Source: UBA4636 sp963650915
GTDB taxonomy: Bacteria > Bacillota > Clostridia > Christensenellales > Borkfalkiaceae
NCBI GenBank assembly: GCA_963650915.1
Contig: CAVJMJ010000013.1
Location: forward strand, 10,591-74,590
Direction of reading: 5' to 3'
DNA: 64,000 bases
Shown here: positions 34,678-43,481 of the stretch, one piece after another
Layout of the letters: the number at the start of each line of letters is the position of its first letter
Numbering within the stretch: the first letter of the stretch is position 1
Made by a program: the position numbers and the translations under genes
Notes under the pieces: generated by a model
The model's database searches: none
Told to the model about the DNA's origin: nothing
Seen by the model: only the letters and a program-made list of their open reading frames with translations

Positions 34678-35834
34678 ATGATGAAATTCAAAAAGAAAAC
34701 ATAATGTTTATTTGCTTTTATTATTGCCGTAGTAATGTTATTCATTGGGGTTTCGTCTCCAAGTTATGTTTATGCGACTGCTCGTAACGAACTTTTTCAA
34801 TATTGGAATTTAGATGATGGGACGGATCTTGAATCTTATATAGACTCGTTGATACTTCATTGATACTTCATGAAAATGTTTTTTCATAAGAATTGGATGA
34901 CGAGACGATATCGCTATTTAGCCAGTATATAGGTTTTGATTCGTTAGAACCAAGTCACTTAACTTTTAATACATCTCAATTAGAGCAAGAAAGGGGCGTA
35001 ATGTTGGAAAGGTATTATCCTGATGTTCTTTCCGTATTTGGGAATATTTATAGTCCTGAATTTAAGTATAGTGAAATGACTGTGGATGATAAAAGATATC
35101 TTCAAGAAATGCTTTCAGATTCCGTAACTGGAATTATTTCCGGATCTACTATCGAATATGAAGTAGCCGCACTTGAAACAGTACGTCGTAACGTATTCGT
35201 TATGAATTCATTGGCTGATGAAGGAGGCGGGGTAATTAACAATGATGGCGAATTTATTTTTAATGATACAAACTCAGAAGAAGACATTTCTGAAAATTTT
35301 ACTGATGAAAATGATGTCGTTGATCCTGCTTTTGATCATAGCAGACTTACTTGGACATTAGATATACTTTATTTGTCTTGGAGCGGGTTCTCAATTGATT
35401 TGGGTAGCGGGACTGCTTTAGTTTTTTCTTTGTTCTGTATCATGAGTTATCTTTCCGTTAATATTGCAAATCCAATAGTTGCTTTTCAACAGTTATCGCA
35501 AGATGATGCGATTGCAAGTTTATTTGTTGAATTATTTACACAAATACCGAATGATTTAGCATCGAGTCTTGTTGGTTTAAAATCATATGCGGTATTAGCA
35601 ACACTCACTAATTTGATTTCAATTTTTTTGACAATAACAGCATCTCTTTCATTAACTTTGAGAATAATTACTCTTGTAGTTACATTATGTTTACCGTCAA
35701 TAGTCGATTCTGTTCTAATATTGTATAATGTTATTGCATTTTATAAAGGGGCAAATATAACATATAATTGGAACGTTTTCGGCGATTGGAAATATTGGGG
35801 AATATCGTTTAGACCTATCGATTTAGGAGAATAG
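34678..35834 (+). pseudogene. Degenerate secreted/membrane protein gene of foreign base composition
   Basis: From the ATG at 34678 the frame reads MMKFKKKT-stop, then a clear signal peptide (AFIIAVVMLFIGVSSPSYVYA) and NELFQYWNLDDGTDLESYIDSLILH-stop. An 11-bp direct duplication (TTGATACTTCA twice, 34849-34871) breaks the frame. Without it the codons run into the long frame from 34893 (DDETISLFSQYIGFDSLEPSHL...), apart from one more TAA. The ~313-residue remainder has an acidic soluble part and a hydrophobic C-terminal half with several helices. Codons favour GAT, AAT and TTA, unlike the neighbours (GAC, AAC), a sign of transfer. No family recognised. A shorter protein started at the TTG at 34893 might still be made. 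Confidence 0.6.
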
Positions 35835-35839
35835 TTTTT

Positions 35840-36310
35840 ATGAACGTATTATACGACATAATAATTCTTATTACTTTCGGCATAACTATAACGCTGTTTA
35901 TCGGCGTTGTTAAAGTATTCCCTAAGCAAATAAAGTTTATAGATGCAAGCGTATCTTACGATGATACCTCGCGTGACAAAAAATGGCTAAAAAAATACAT
36001 AAGTTATACTATCGCCGCTTTCGTAATTCAATTTTTGACGGAAAACGTAGCTTACGCCATGTGCTTACTCGATAGCGTTACAGATGACAAGGTAGCCCCT
36101 TACTTTCTATTGGCGGCATACATGAGTGCCGTTACTGCCGGTATAATCTTTTTAATTAGTTTCTGTTTTAGAATATATAAATATAAAATAAAATGGCCGA
36201 ATATCCGGTATTCTAACGGTGTCGGGTTTTGCGGATTTTTTTACGGCGTGCCTCTCGGAATATCCGTAGTTTTATCTCTATACGTTTTTACGTACGTCTT
36301 TATATTATAG
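35840..36310 (+). CDS. Four-helix membrane protein, first of three similar genes
   Basis: 156 aa, AGGAG upstream. Helices at about residues 5-24, 50-75, 88-112 and 132-155, with a Lys-rich loop between the first two (FPKQIKFIDASVSYDDTSRDKKWLKKY). No known family. Same length and layout as the two genes downstream, 12 and 10 nt apart, so they probably form an operon. The hydrophobic, charged-loop layout could be an immunity, transport or scaffold protein; nothing in the sequence decides. Confidence 0.7.
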   Translation: MNVLYDIIILITFGITITLFIGVVKVFPKQIKFIDASVSYDDTSRDKKWLKKYISYTIAAFVIQFLTENVAYAMCLLDSVTDDKVAPYFLLAAYMSAVTAGIIFLISFCFRIYKYKIKWPNIRYSNGVGFCGFFYGVPLGISVVLSLYVFTYVFIL

Positions 36311-36322
36311 AAGGAGCAGAGT

Positions 36323-36784
36323 ATGGCAATTTTAGATATTTTGACGTTATTTACCTGGTGTGTGTCGCTTACGCTCGTTATCGGTCTTATGAAAAAAATG
36401 AAACCGTTACTTTTTAGTGTTGCAAAATGCGAAAGTAGTTGCGTAGCCATATTGGAAAAGGCTTTTAAAATTTACGGGGAGTGCCTGAGGAACGTTGCGC
36501 TTATAGAGTTTATCACGGCTGTTTTCGCAGTTTTGTTTTGCGCGTTAAGAAGCATACAAAATTCAAAAATCGCAGTGTTTTTCGGTTGCTTGGGCATTGC
36601 GTTTTTGCCCGTGACGGTTTTAACGATTGTCGTTTTCAAAAGTTTTGTAAAAACTTTCGGCTTTGACGGTTTAAAAGGGGCAAAGACTTTACCTGTTGTA
36701 TATGGTTTAACTTTCGGCGTTTGCCATACAGTTATAATGATTGCTTTTTTATATGCGCTGTGCGTATCGTTTGCTTTGATTTAG
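36323..36784 (+). CDS. Four-helix membrane protein, second of three
   Basis: 153 aa with AAGGAG upstream. Helices at ~3-22, 56-76, 85-108 and 125-150; cytoplasmic loop with GLMKKMKPLLFSVAKCESSCVAILEKAFKIYGECLRN. Similar in layout to its neighbours but with little residue identity, so common origin is uncertain. Confidence 0.7.
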   Translation: MAILDILTLFTWCVSLTLVIGLMKKMKPLLFSVAKCESSCVAILEKAFKIYGECLRNVALIEFITAVFAVLFCALRSIQNSKIAVFFGCLGIAFLPVTVLTIVVFKSFVKTFGFDGLKGAKTLPVVYGLTFGVCHTVIMIAFLYALCVSFALI

Positions 36785-36794
36785 CGAGGTTTTT

Positions 36795-37265
36795 ATGGAC
36801 GTTCTTATTTACGTATCGACTGTTTTAAGTTTTTTAATTACCGTGTTAATTTGCGTTATATTTATTAAAAAGATTTTCGGTGAATTAAAAGCGACCGACG
36901 TTGAAGACGGTTCGGCTTTACCGTTAAACTATAAGTGGAAAAAGTTCAGAAACTCTTTTATAAAACCAGCACTATATCTTATCGTTCCGCTTATAATAAG
37001 CGTAGTCGCTTCGATATTCAATCCGTATTTTCAAGAAGCGGTAAAACCCGAACCGTATGCGGGTGCTATGTTCTCGGCAGCCGTTTGTTTTATAGGTTTT
37101 TACGTTTTGTTCGGCTCTATGGTAAAAAAACGTTCGCTTATAGCGGATAGTTGGGAAGTTTTATTAAACCCTGCGGGCGGTTTCGCTGCTATTTTTATTG
37201 TAGAAACGGCTTTTATATCGGCTTGCGCGTTTTATACGGTCGTTTCGCTTTTACTTGCTTTATAA
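36795..37265 (+). CDS. Four-helix membrane protein, third of three
   Basis: 156 aa, GAGG upstream. Helices at ~3-26, 58-76, 90-110 and 130-155. Again one helix, a polar loop (KKIFGELKATDVEDGSALPLNYKWKKFRNSF) and three more helices. Ends the unit before the terminator region at 37291. Confidence 0.7.
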   Translation: MDVLIYVSTVLSFLITVLICVIFIKKIFGELKATDVEDGSALPLNYKWKKFRNSFIKPALYLIVPLIISVVASIFNPYFQEAVKPEPYAGAMFSAAVCFIGFYVLFGSMVKKRSLIADSWEVLLNPAGGFAAIFIVETAFISACAFYTVVSLLLAL

Positions 37266-37290
37266 TTTACTTGCATATATTTGAGAAAAC

Positions 37291-37322
37291 GGGCTTACGA
37301 TTAAATCGTTTGTCCTTTTTTA
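37291..37322 (+). terminator. Weak terminator after the membrane-protein unit
   Basis: GGGC-TTA-CGAT / ATCG-TTT-GTCC imperfect stem followed by TTTTTTATT. Confidence 0.5.
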
Positions 37323-37388
37323 TTATGTCGAATCTTTCGTAAAACCACGCAAAAAGTACTTTTGTTGGATATATAACCCGAAAGTTGC

Positions 37389-37417
37389 TTTACAAAAAAA
37401 TTTTTCGATGATAAAAT
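37389..37417 (+). promoter_or_regulatory. Promoter of tyrS
   Basis: TTTACA at 37389-37394 and TAAAAT at 37412-37417, spacer 17 bp. The short leader (about 25 nt) leaves no room for a T-box. Confidence 0.7.
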
Positions 37418-37447
37418 AGATAAAAAGAATTATTTTTTGGTGATATT

Positions 37448-38647
37448 ATGAATGTATTCGATACATTAAAACAACGTGGGTTTTTAAAGCAAACGGTAAA
37501 CGGCGAGGAACTCGAAAAATTACTTAACGAAAAGAAGGTTTGCTTCTACGTCGGTTTCGATCCCACGGCGGACTCTCTTCATATCGGTCATTACATTCCC
37601 GTAATGGCTATGGCTCACATGCAAAAAGCGGGGCATAAGCCAATTTGCCTTTTCGGTGGCGGTACGGGTATGGTCGGCGACCCTTCGGGGCGTACCGATA
37701 TGCGTTCCATGCTTACAAAAGAGCAAATCGCAAACAACATAGATCATTTTAAAAAGCAGATGTCGAGGTTTTTGGACTTCGAGGGCGAGAACGCCGCTAT
37801 AATGGTAAACAACGCCGACTGGCTTTTAAACCTTAACTACATCGACTTTTTGCGCGATATCGGTGTATGTTTTTCGGTAAACCGTATGCTTACCGCCGAA
37901 TGCTTCAAACAGCGTTTGGAACGCGGTTTGAGTTTTTTGGAATTTAACTACATGCTGATGCAGGGCTACGATTTTTACAGACTTTTCTGCGATTACGACT
38001 GCGTTTTACAACTCGGCGGTGACGACCAATGGTCGAATATGATTGCCGGCGAGGACTTGATAAGAAGAAAAACGGGTAAAGACGCTTACGCCATGACTTG
38101 CACTCTTTTGTTGACGAGCGAAGGCAAAAAAATGGGCAAAACGGCAAAGGGCGCGTTGTGGCTTGACGAAAACAAAACCACCCCTTACGAATTTTACCAG
38201 TATTTCAGAAACGTCGAGGACGCAAAAGTTGCCGAGTGCATGAAGCTTTTAACCTTTATGGACTTGGAGGAAATAGAAGAACTTACTAAATATAACGACG
38301 AAAGAATAAACGTTGCCAAGGAAAGGCTTGCTTACGAAGTAACCAAACTCGTTCACGGCGAAGAAAAGGCGGACGAGGCAAGAAAACAGGCAAAAGCGGC
38401 ATTCGGCGGAAACGAAGCCGATATGCCTACCGTGGAAGTGGCAAAAACCGACTTCGTGCCCGATATAATGGTTGCTGCGGGTATTACCAAGTCGAAAGGG
38501 GAAGCGAGAACGCTTATTCAGGGCGGAGGCGTTTCCGTAAACGACGAGAAACTCGGCGGATTGACTCTTCCCGAAGACGCTATGAAAAAGGGCGAGTTCA
38601 TTTTGCATAAAGGCAAAAAAATTCACGTAAAAATTATTTTGAAATAA
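37448..38647 (+). CDS. tyrS: Tyrosyl-tRNA synthetase
   Basis: 399 aa. Class I signature HIGHYIP at about residue 51 and the KMSKS-equivalent GKKMGKT at ~230. Tyrosine-pocket residues YVGFDPTADSLH and MQGYDFYRLF and QLGGDDQWSNM are present, and the C-terminal S4 RNA-binding domain has SKGEARTLIQGGGVSVND. It charges tRNA-Tyr in the cytoplasm. The CxGG.GTGMVGDPSGRTDMR block places it in the common bacterial TyrRS type. Confidence 0.97.
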   Translation: MNVFDTLKQRGFLKQTVNGEELEKLLNEKKVCFYVGFDPTADSLHIGHYIPVMAMAHMQKAGHKPICLFGGGTGMVGDPSGRTDMRSMLTKEQIANNIDHFKKQMSRFLDFEGENAAIMVNNADWLLNLNYIDFLRDIGVCFSVNRMLTAECFKQRLERGLSFLEFNYMLMQGYDFYRLFCDYDCVLQLGGDDQWSNMIAGEDLIRRKTGKDAYAMTCTLLLTSEGKKMGKTAKGALWLDENKTTPYEFYQYFRNVEDAKVAECMKLLTFMDLEEIEELTKYNDERINVAKERLAYEVTKLVHGEEKADEARKQAKAAFGGNEADMPTVEVAKTDFVPDIMVAAGITKSKGEARTLIQGGGVSVNDEKLGGLTLPEDAMKKGEFILHKGKKIHVKIILK

Positions 38648-38709
38648 CCTTTCGGTTACGTATAAAAAGCGATAACCGATCTGTTCGAGATAAAAACAAA
38701 GTTTAGTCG

Positions 38710-38735
38710 GTCGCTCGTAAAATTTTACGGGCGAC
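38710..38735. terminator. Palindromic hairpin after tyrS
   Basis: GTCGCTCGTAAAA and TTTTACGGGCGAC form 13-nt arms (one T-G pair) with no loop. No T-run follows, so termination is not certain. Confidence 0.5.
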
Positions 38736-38756
38736 ATGGTTTATAACGGAGAATTT

Positions 38757-38872
38757 TATTAGAGGCTAATTTTTACAAGTAAATTTTTGCTATTTAATTT
38801 TTACAAGTAAATTTTTACGGGCAAATTTTATTAGAGACTAATTTTTTACAGGCTAATTTTTCAGGGGCAAGT
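38757..38872. repeat. AT-rich degenerate repeats before yigZ
   Basis: Variants of AATTTTTACAAGTAAATTTT and TTTATTAGAGRCTAATTTTT alternate over ~115 bp right up to the yigZ start. No promoter stands out inside. Confidence 0.6.
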
Positions 38873-38873
38873 T

Positions 38874-39485
38874 ATGCAAAGTTTTCTTTCGGTCGAAAAA
38901 AACGCAAAATCCGAAACGGTAATAGAACGTTCTCGTTTTATTGCCCACGTTTTTTACGCCGAAAGGGAAGAGGATGCAAGGCGTTACCTTGAAAAAATAA
39001 AAAAAGAATATTCCGACGCAACCCATAACTGTTACGCATACGTTACAGATTTCGGGCTTTCGACGAAATCGTCCGACGACGGAGAGCCTTCGGGTACCGC
39101 CGGTGCGCCCATTATGGAAGTTTTAAAAAACAGAAAACTCGTAAACGTGTTGGTCGTGGTCACAAGGTACTTCGGAGGAATAAAACTCGGCGCGGGCGGG
39201 CTTATAAGGGCGTACTCCAACGCAACCAAAGAGGGTATATTAAGCGCGGTCGAAAAAGAGTATTTCGTTTGCGATATTTTTAAAATCAAACTTAAATACG
39301 ACGAGTTGAATCTTTTTAAAAAGGAAGTCATGCCGACTTGTCATTTAGCGGTCGACACCGATTACGACGAGGGCGTAACCGTAACGGTTGCCGTCAAAAA
39401 GTCGGGCTATAAGCCGTTTATCGACAAATTAAAGGCGGTTTTTTACGATAAAACGCCTGAAAAAATCGGGGAAGAATATTACTGA
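38874..39485 (+). CDS. yigZ: YigZ/IMPACT family protein
   Basis: 203 aa. The UPF0029 core is shown by ERSRFIAHVFYAEREEDARRYLEKIKKEYSDATHNCYAYV, then SSDDGEPSGTAGAPIMEVL and VTRYFGGIKLGAGGLIRAYS, with a C-terminal DUF1949-like part. IMPACT proteins are linked to translation control in eukaryotes; bacterial YigZ binds nucleic acid or NTP, function unsettled. First gene of a yigZ-recX-birA unit; recX starts 2 nt after its stop. Confidence 0.95.
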   Translation: MQSFLSVEKNAKSETVIERSRFIAHVFYAEREEDARRYLEKIKKEYSDATHNCYAYVTDFGLSTKSSDDGEPSGTAGAPIMEVLKNRKLVNVLVVVTRYFGGIKLGAGGLIRAYSNATKEGILSAVEKEYFVCDIFKIKLKYDELNLFKKEVMPTCHLAVDTDYDEGVTVTVAVKKSGYKPFIDKLKAVFYDKTPEKIGEEYY

Positions 39486-39487
39486 GT

Positions 39488-40105
39488 ATGAGAAAAATTA
39501 CCGATATAACGAGGCAAAAGGACAAAAAACGGGTAAACGTTTTCATCGACGGAAGTTTTTACTCGGGCGTCGAAGAAATAGTCTTGTTATCCAACAACTT
39601 ACATATCGGCGACGAGGTCGATGAAAAAAAACTTTCCGAAATCATAGAAGAATCGGAATACACTTCTTGCTTTCAAAAGGCGTCGAATTACATTTTAAAG
39701 GGCAGTCATACCGTAAAAAGAGTATGCGGATATTTAAAAGAAAAGGGTTACGACGGAAAAATCATTGCAAAAGTGGTTAATAAGTTGTGCGATTACGGTT
39801 ATCTTGACGACGGCGCATATGCGAAAAATTACGTCGAACTTAAAAGCGGACATAAAGGCAAACGCCTTTTAAAACTCGAACTTAAACAAAAAGGTGTTTC
39901 CGAAGAAGATATAGAAAACGCGCTTTCTTGTATAGACGACGAGGACGAAAGTGCTTACAAAACGGCAAAAAAATATCTTAAAGGGCGGCTTTTGGACGAT
40001 ACGACAAAGAAAAAATGCTACAGATACGTCGTTTCCAAAGGGTTTTCCTACGATTGCGCAAAAAGTGCGATAGAAAAAATCGAAAGAGAGACGATTGAAT
40101 CATGA
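39488..40105 (+). CDS. recX: Regulatory protein RecX
   Basis: 205 aa, three helical RecX repeats: SNYILKGSHTVKRVCGYLKEKGYDGKIIAKVVNKLCDYGYLDDGAYAKNYVE, then KGKRLLKLELKQKGVSEEDIENAL and the C-terminal third repeat. RecX limits RecA filament extension. recA itself is not in the window. The stop overlaps the birA-like start by 4 nt. Confidence 0.92.
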   Translation: MRKITDITRQKDKKRVNVFIDGSFYSGVEEIVLLSNNLHIGDEVDEKKLSEIIEESEYTSCFQKASNYILKGSHTVKRVCGYLKEKGYDGKIIAKVVNKLCDYGYLDDGAYAKNYVELKSGHKGKRLLKLELKQKGVSEEDIENALSCIDDEDESAYKTAKKYLKGRLLDDTTKKKCYRYVVSKGFSYDCAKSAIEKIERETIES

Positions 40106-40791
40106 AAATCCTTTTTGCAAAAAAACTGTCCTCGACCGAGGACTATATTCGCAAAGTTTTAAAAAAGCAATTAAAAACTCGTGAGGACTTTACCGTCGTT
40201 GCGGGCGTGCAAACCAAGGGGCACGGCACCAAAGGCAGGGCGTTTTCGTCGAACGAAGGCGGGGCGTATTTGTCTTTTGTAAAGTTTTACGACGACTTTT
40301 GCGCAAAAGACACCTTTAAAATCAATCAAATAATATCCCTTGCAGTCGTTAAAACCTTGCTTGCTTTTAACGTCGACGCAAAAATAAAGTGGCCTAACGA
40401 TATTTACGCAAACGATAAAAAAATTTGCGGTATGCTTATAAACAACTCCTTTTCGGGTGAAAACGTAGATTATACCGTTTGCGGAATAGGCGTAAACGTC
40501 AATAACGAAATCCCGAAAGATTTATCCGATATTGCTGTGTCCGTAAAGGAAATTACGGGCAAAGAAGTCGATTTAAAATCCTTCGTTTTTACCCTTTTGT
40601 ATAATCTTGAACACACCGAAGAAGTGGGGCTATATGCCCGTTATTCGATGATTTTGGGTAGAAAAATCAAAGTTTGCCCCATATCGGGGCAACCCTTTTT
40701 TGCCACGGCGGAAAAGATTACGGACGACGGAAGACTTCTTCTTTCGGACGGAAGAACGCTTTGCGCCGAAGAAGTTTCGGTGCGGTTTTAA
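40102..40791 (+). CDS. birA: Biotin-protein ligase (without DNA-binding domain)
   Basis: 229 aa. Catalytic core: AGVQTKGHGTKGRAFSSNEGGAYLSF (in place of the usual GRGRxGR loop, here with a Lys-Gly-His start), KWPNDIYANDKKICGMLINNS and VCGIGVNVN. The C-terminal domain (ARYSMILGRKIKVCPISG) is present. The N-terminal HTH of bifunctional BirA is missing, so it should biotinylate acetyl-CoA carboxylase or other carboxylases but not regulate transcription. Confidence 0.9.
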   Translation: MKILFAKKLSSTEDYIRKVLKKQLKTREDFTVVAGVQTKGHGTKGRAFSSNEGGAYLSFVKFYDDFCAKDTFKINQIISLAVVKTLLAFNVDAKIKWPNDIYANDKKICGMLINNSFSGENVDYTVCGIGVNVNNEIPKDLSDIAVSVKEITGKEVDLKSFVFTLLYNLEHTEEVGLYARYSMILGRKIKVCPISGQPFFATAEKITDDGRLLLSDGRTLCAEEVSVRF

Positions 40792-40823
40792 ATACGATAT
40801 TAAAAATCACGATTAAAACCCGT

Positions 40824-41006
40824 AATTACAAAAAAACAGTTGCAAAAACCGCAATTGCAAAAAACTTTATTGCAAAAGCCTTTGTTGAAAAAACCTTTGT
40901 CGCAAAAGTCTTTGTTGCAGAAAACACAATTACAGAAACCGCAATTGTAGAAACCTCAATTGCAGAAAACACAATTGCAGAAAACACAATTGCAGAAAAC
41001 ACGATA
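40824..41006. repeat. 15-bp minisatellite (GCAGAAAACACAATT type)
   Basis: Degenerate copies become regular toward the end. The last ones start at 40962, 40977 and 40992 and are nearly identical. Confidence 0.85.
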
Positions 41007-41034
41007 ATTTTTTATTATACGACCATTTTTATTT

Positions 41035-41075
41035 AAGCGTTTTTTACCGCATTCGCGATAAAAAACGCTTTTCTC
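41035..41075 (+). terminator. Terminator of the yigZ-recX-birA unit
   Basis: AAGCGTTTTTTAC and its near-complement ATAAAAAACGCTT with nested CGC/GCG, followed by TTCTC. Confidence 0.75.
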
Positions 41076-41212
41076 GTTTTACGACGCAGAGTTTTTTTGC
41101 CTATAACGGCAAAAAAGGAAGGCGAATTTTACGGTGAAAGCGCAAAATCCCGTATTTATCCCGCATTTTTCGGTAAAAAGCAAAAAAATATAAAAAAAGT
41201 TTACGGAAACTA

Positions 41213-41241
41213 TTGAAAAAATTCGAGATTTATTATATAAT
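41213..41241 (+). promoter_or_regulatory. Promoter of the EF-G-like gene
   Basis: TTGAAA at 41213-41218 and TATAAT at 41236-41241 with a 17-bp spacer. Confidence 0.85.
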
Positions 41242-41335
41242 AGATAAGGTGCGATTTAAAAGGGCGATTTTCGCCGTTTTCGGTCGCTTTTCCGAACAAA
41301 GAAAAAAATATTATAGATAGGATGGAACGATACTT

Positions 41336-43396
41336 ATGGGAATTTCTACTTCCAACATCAGAAACATTGCGCTCATCGGTCACGCGGGCGAAGGCAAAAC
41401 CACTTTAGCGGAAGCTATTTTATTTAATTGCAAGGCAATTGACCGTCAAGGCAGAGTCGACGACGGCAACACCTGTTGCGACTTCGACCCCGAAGAAATT
41501 GCAAGAAAGACTTCAATCTCTCTTGCTTGCGCTTACGGCGAATACAAAGGCTACAAATTTAACCTTTTAGACGTCCCCGGCTTTTTTGATTTCGAAGGAG
41601 AAATGATAGAGGCACTTACCGTTGCCGACGGCGCAATCGTCGTAACGGGCGCATCCGGCGGTATGACCGTAGGTACCGAACTTGCTTTGGAATATTGCAT
41701 CAAAAACAAAATTCCTACCATGATTTTCGTAAGCGGTCTCGATAAAGACAACACCAATTACGACGGAACGGTCGAAGCAATTCGTGCTAAATATCCGAGT
41801 TTGATCGCTCCCATGTTTATTCCGTATAAAGAATCGGATAAATTTGCCGGCTGGGTTGACGTAGCCCTCGGTAAACTTTTCGATTTACAAGGTGCCGAAA
41901 AGGGCGGTGTTCCCGCGGCGTTGCAGTCTTCTTACGAAGGCGTTTTCGGTGAACTTGCCGAAGTCGCCGCCGGTAACGACGAAGAACTTATGGAAAAGTT
42001 CTTCGAGGAAGGCACTCTTTCTGCGGACGACGTATTTAAAGGCGTTAAAATCGGCGTAAGAACCTGTTCTTGCATTCCCGTTTTGGGCGGTGCGGGTGCT
42101 TCCAATAAAGGCATTTTCAATTTAATGGATAAAGTTATAGCCTTACTTCCTTCTCCCGACGAAGCAAAAGAACAAGTTATGCTTAAAGGCGAAGAACAAG
42201 TAAGCGTTAAATGCGATCCTAACGGTAAAGTTATACTTCATGTTTTCAAAACCATCGTCGACCCCTTCGTCGGCAGACTTAATATGTTCAAGGTGGTAAG
42301 CGGTACGCTTACTTCCGGCATGGTCTTAAAGGACGTAAATAAAGACAACGACGAAAAGGTGAGTTCCATTTACTATATTAAAGGTAAAAAGCAGGAAACC
42401 ACTTCTTCAATCGTAGCGGGCGACATCGGTGCTTTGGCTAAACTCGGCGATGTTACCACGGGCGACACCTTGACGGAAGATCCTTCCTTAAAATTTGCCC
42501 CCATCGTTACGCCTACACCCGTTTATTCGATGGCTGTTTTCGCTGCTAAAAAAGGCGACGAAGATAAAGTTTTCGGCGGTTTAAGCAAACTTAAAGACGA
42601 AGATATTTCCTTTACCGTAACCAAAAACGCGGAAACCAACGAAATGCTTTTGTCCGGTATCGGCGAAACTCAACTTTCCATTCTTTGCAAAAAGTTAAAG
42701 AGTAAATTCGGTTGCGAAGCCGTCTTAAAAGAACCTCGTATCGCTTATCGCGAAACGGTCAGAAAGATGGCAGAAGCCGAAGGTAAACATAAAAAACAAT
42801 CGGGCGGTGCAGGTCAGTTCGGCGACTGCTGGGTAAGGTTTGAACCGGGTGCCGAAGACGGCGTTTACGAATTCGTCGACGCGGTAGTCGGCGGTGCCGT
42901 TCCTCGTCAGTTTATCCCCGCGGTTGACAAGGGGTTAAGAGAAGCCATTAAAGAGGGCGTTTTGGCAGGGTATCCTATGGTTAACCTTAAATGTACCCTT
43001 TTCGACGGTAAATATCACCCCGTCGACTCCAAGGAAATCGCTTTCGTTACCGCCGCTAAACTTGCCTACCAAGAAGGTATCGCAAAAGCAAGCCCCGTAA
43101 TTTTGGAACCTATCATGCACCTTGAAGTAACCGTTCCCGATTCCTTCATGGGCGATATAATGGGCGATATGAACAAGCGTCGCGGTAGAATTTTAGGTAC
43201 CGACCAAGTCGAGGGCAAGGCAATCGTATCCGCCGAAGCACCTCAGTCGGAACTTTCCAAATACGCTACCGACCTTCGTTCCATGACGCAAGGCAGAGGC
43301 AGATTCGTTTCCGAATTCGTTCGTTACGAAGAAGTTCCTCCTATGGCGCAGGATAAGATCATCAAAGAAGCCAAAGAAAGAGCCGCTAAAGAATAA
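41336..43396 (+). CDS. EF-G-like GTPase with non-canonical G motifs
   Basis: 686 aa, full EF-G length with domains I-V (RIAYRETVR..KHKKQSGGAGQFGDCWVRFEP; GVLAGYPMVNLKCTLFDGKYHPVDSKEIAF; EPIMHLEVTVPDSFMGDIMGDMNKRRGRILG). The G motifs deviate from the translation factor: G1 is GHAGEGKT (not AHIDAGKT), switch I lacks RGITI (RKTSISLA), G3 is DVPGFFDF without the catalytic His of DTPGH, and G4 is SGLDKDN. These are marks of the EF-G-II-like branch whose GTP hydrolysis on the ribosome may be altered. No tuf or ribosomal genes are nearby, so it is a paralog and not the main EF-G. Confidence 0.85.
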   Translation: MGISTSNIRNIALIGHAGEGKTTLAEAILFNCKAIDRQGRVDDGNTCCDFDPEEIARKTSISLACAYGEYKGYKFNLLDVPGFFDFEGEMIEALTVADGAIVVTGASGGMTVGTELALEYCIKNKIPTMIFVSGLDKDNTNYDGTVEAIRAKYPSLIAPMFIPYKESDKFAGWVDVALGKLFDLQGAEKGGVPAALQSSYEGVFGELAEVAAGNDEELMEKFFEEGTLSADDVFKGVKIGVRTCSCIPVLGGAGASNKGIFNLMDKVIALLPSPDEAKEQVMLKGEEQVSVKCDPNGKVILHVFKTIVDPFVGRLNMFKVVSGTLTSGMVLKDVNKDNDEKVSSIYYIKGKKQETTSSIVAGDIGALAKLGDVTTGDTLTEDPSLKFAPIVTPTPVYSMAVFAAKKGDEDKVFGGLSKLKDEDISFTVTKNAETNEMLLSGIGETQLSILCKKLKSKFGCEAVLKEPRIAYRETVRKMAEAEGKHKKQSGGAGQFGDCWVRFEPGAEDGVYEFVDAVVGGAVPRQFIPAVDKGLREAIKEGVLAGYPMVNLKCTLFDGKYHPVDSKEIAFVTAAKLAYQEGIAKASPVILEPIMHLEVTVPDSFMGDIMGDMNKRRGRILGTDQVEGKAIVSAEAPQSELSKYATDLRSMTQGRGRFVSEFVRYEEVPPMAQDKIIKEAKERAAKE

Positions 43397-43407
43397 TTGA
43401 TTATAAC

Positions 43408-43443
43408 GAGCGTACACATTGGTTTGTGTACGCTCGACTTTTG
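43408..43443 (+). terminator. Terminator of the EF-G-like gene
   Basis: GAGCGTACACA and TGTGTACGCTC arms, TTGGTT loop, then GACTTTT. It is followed directly by the recurring CGGCTTATAGCCCGACTTTT motif (43452-43471). Confidence 0.85.
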
Positions 43444-43481
43444 ACGAATAAACGGCTTATAGCCCGACTTTTTTGAAAATT

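Larger units (their letters stand above)
40792..41335. other. 544-bp gene-free region with a decaying minisatellite
   Basis: Carries a 15-bp repeat block (40824-41006), a strong terminator at 41035 and the promoter at 41213 of the EF-G-like gene with a ~88-nt leader. The birA-overlapping frame that runs through the repeats is not thought to be coding. Confidence 0.6.

Noticed and set aside
37266..37447. T-box leader before tyrS
   Set aside because: Leader after the promoter is only ~25 nt and lacks the GGGTGGnACCGCG element.
40674..41036. Frame overlapping birA and running through the 15-bp repeats
   Set aside because: Kept open only because the repeat period is a multiple of three; terminates in the terminator.
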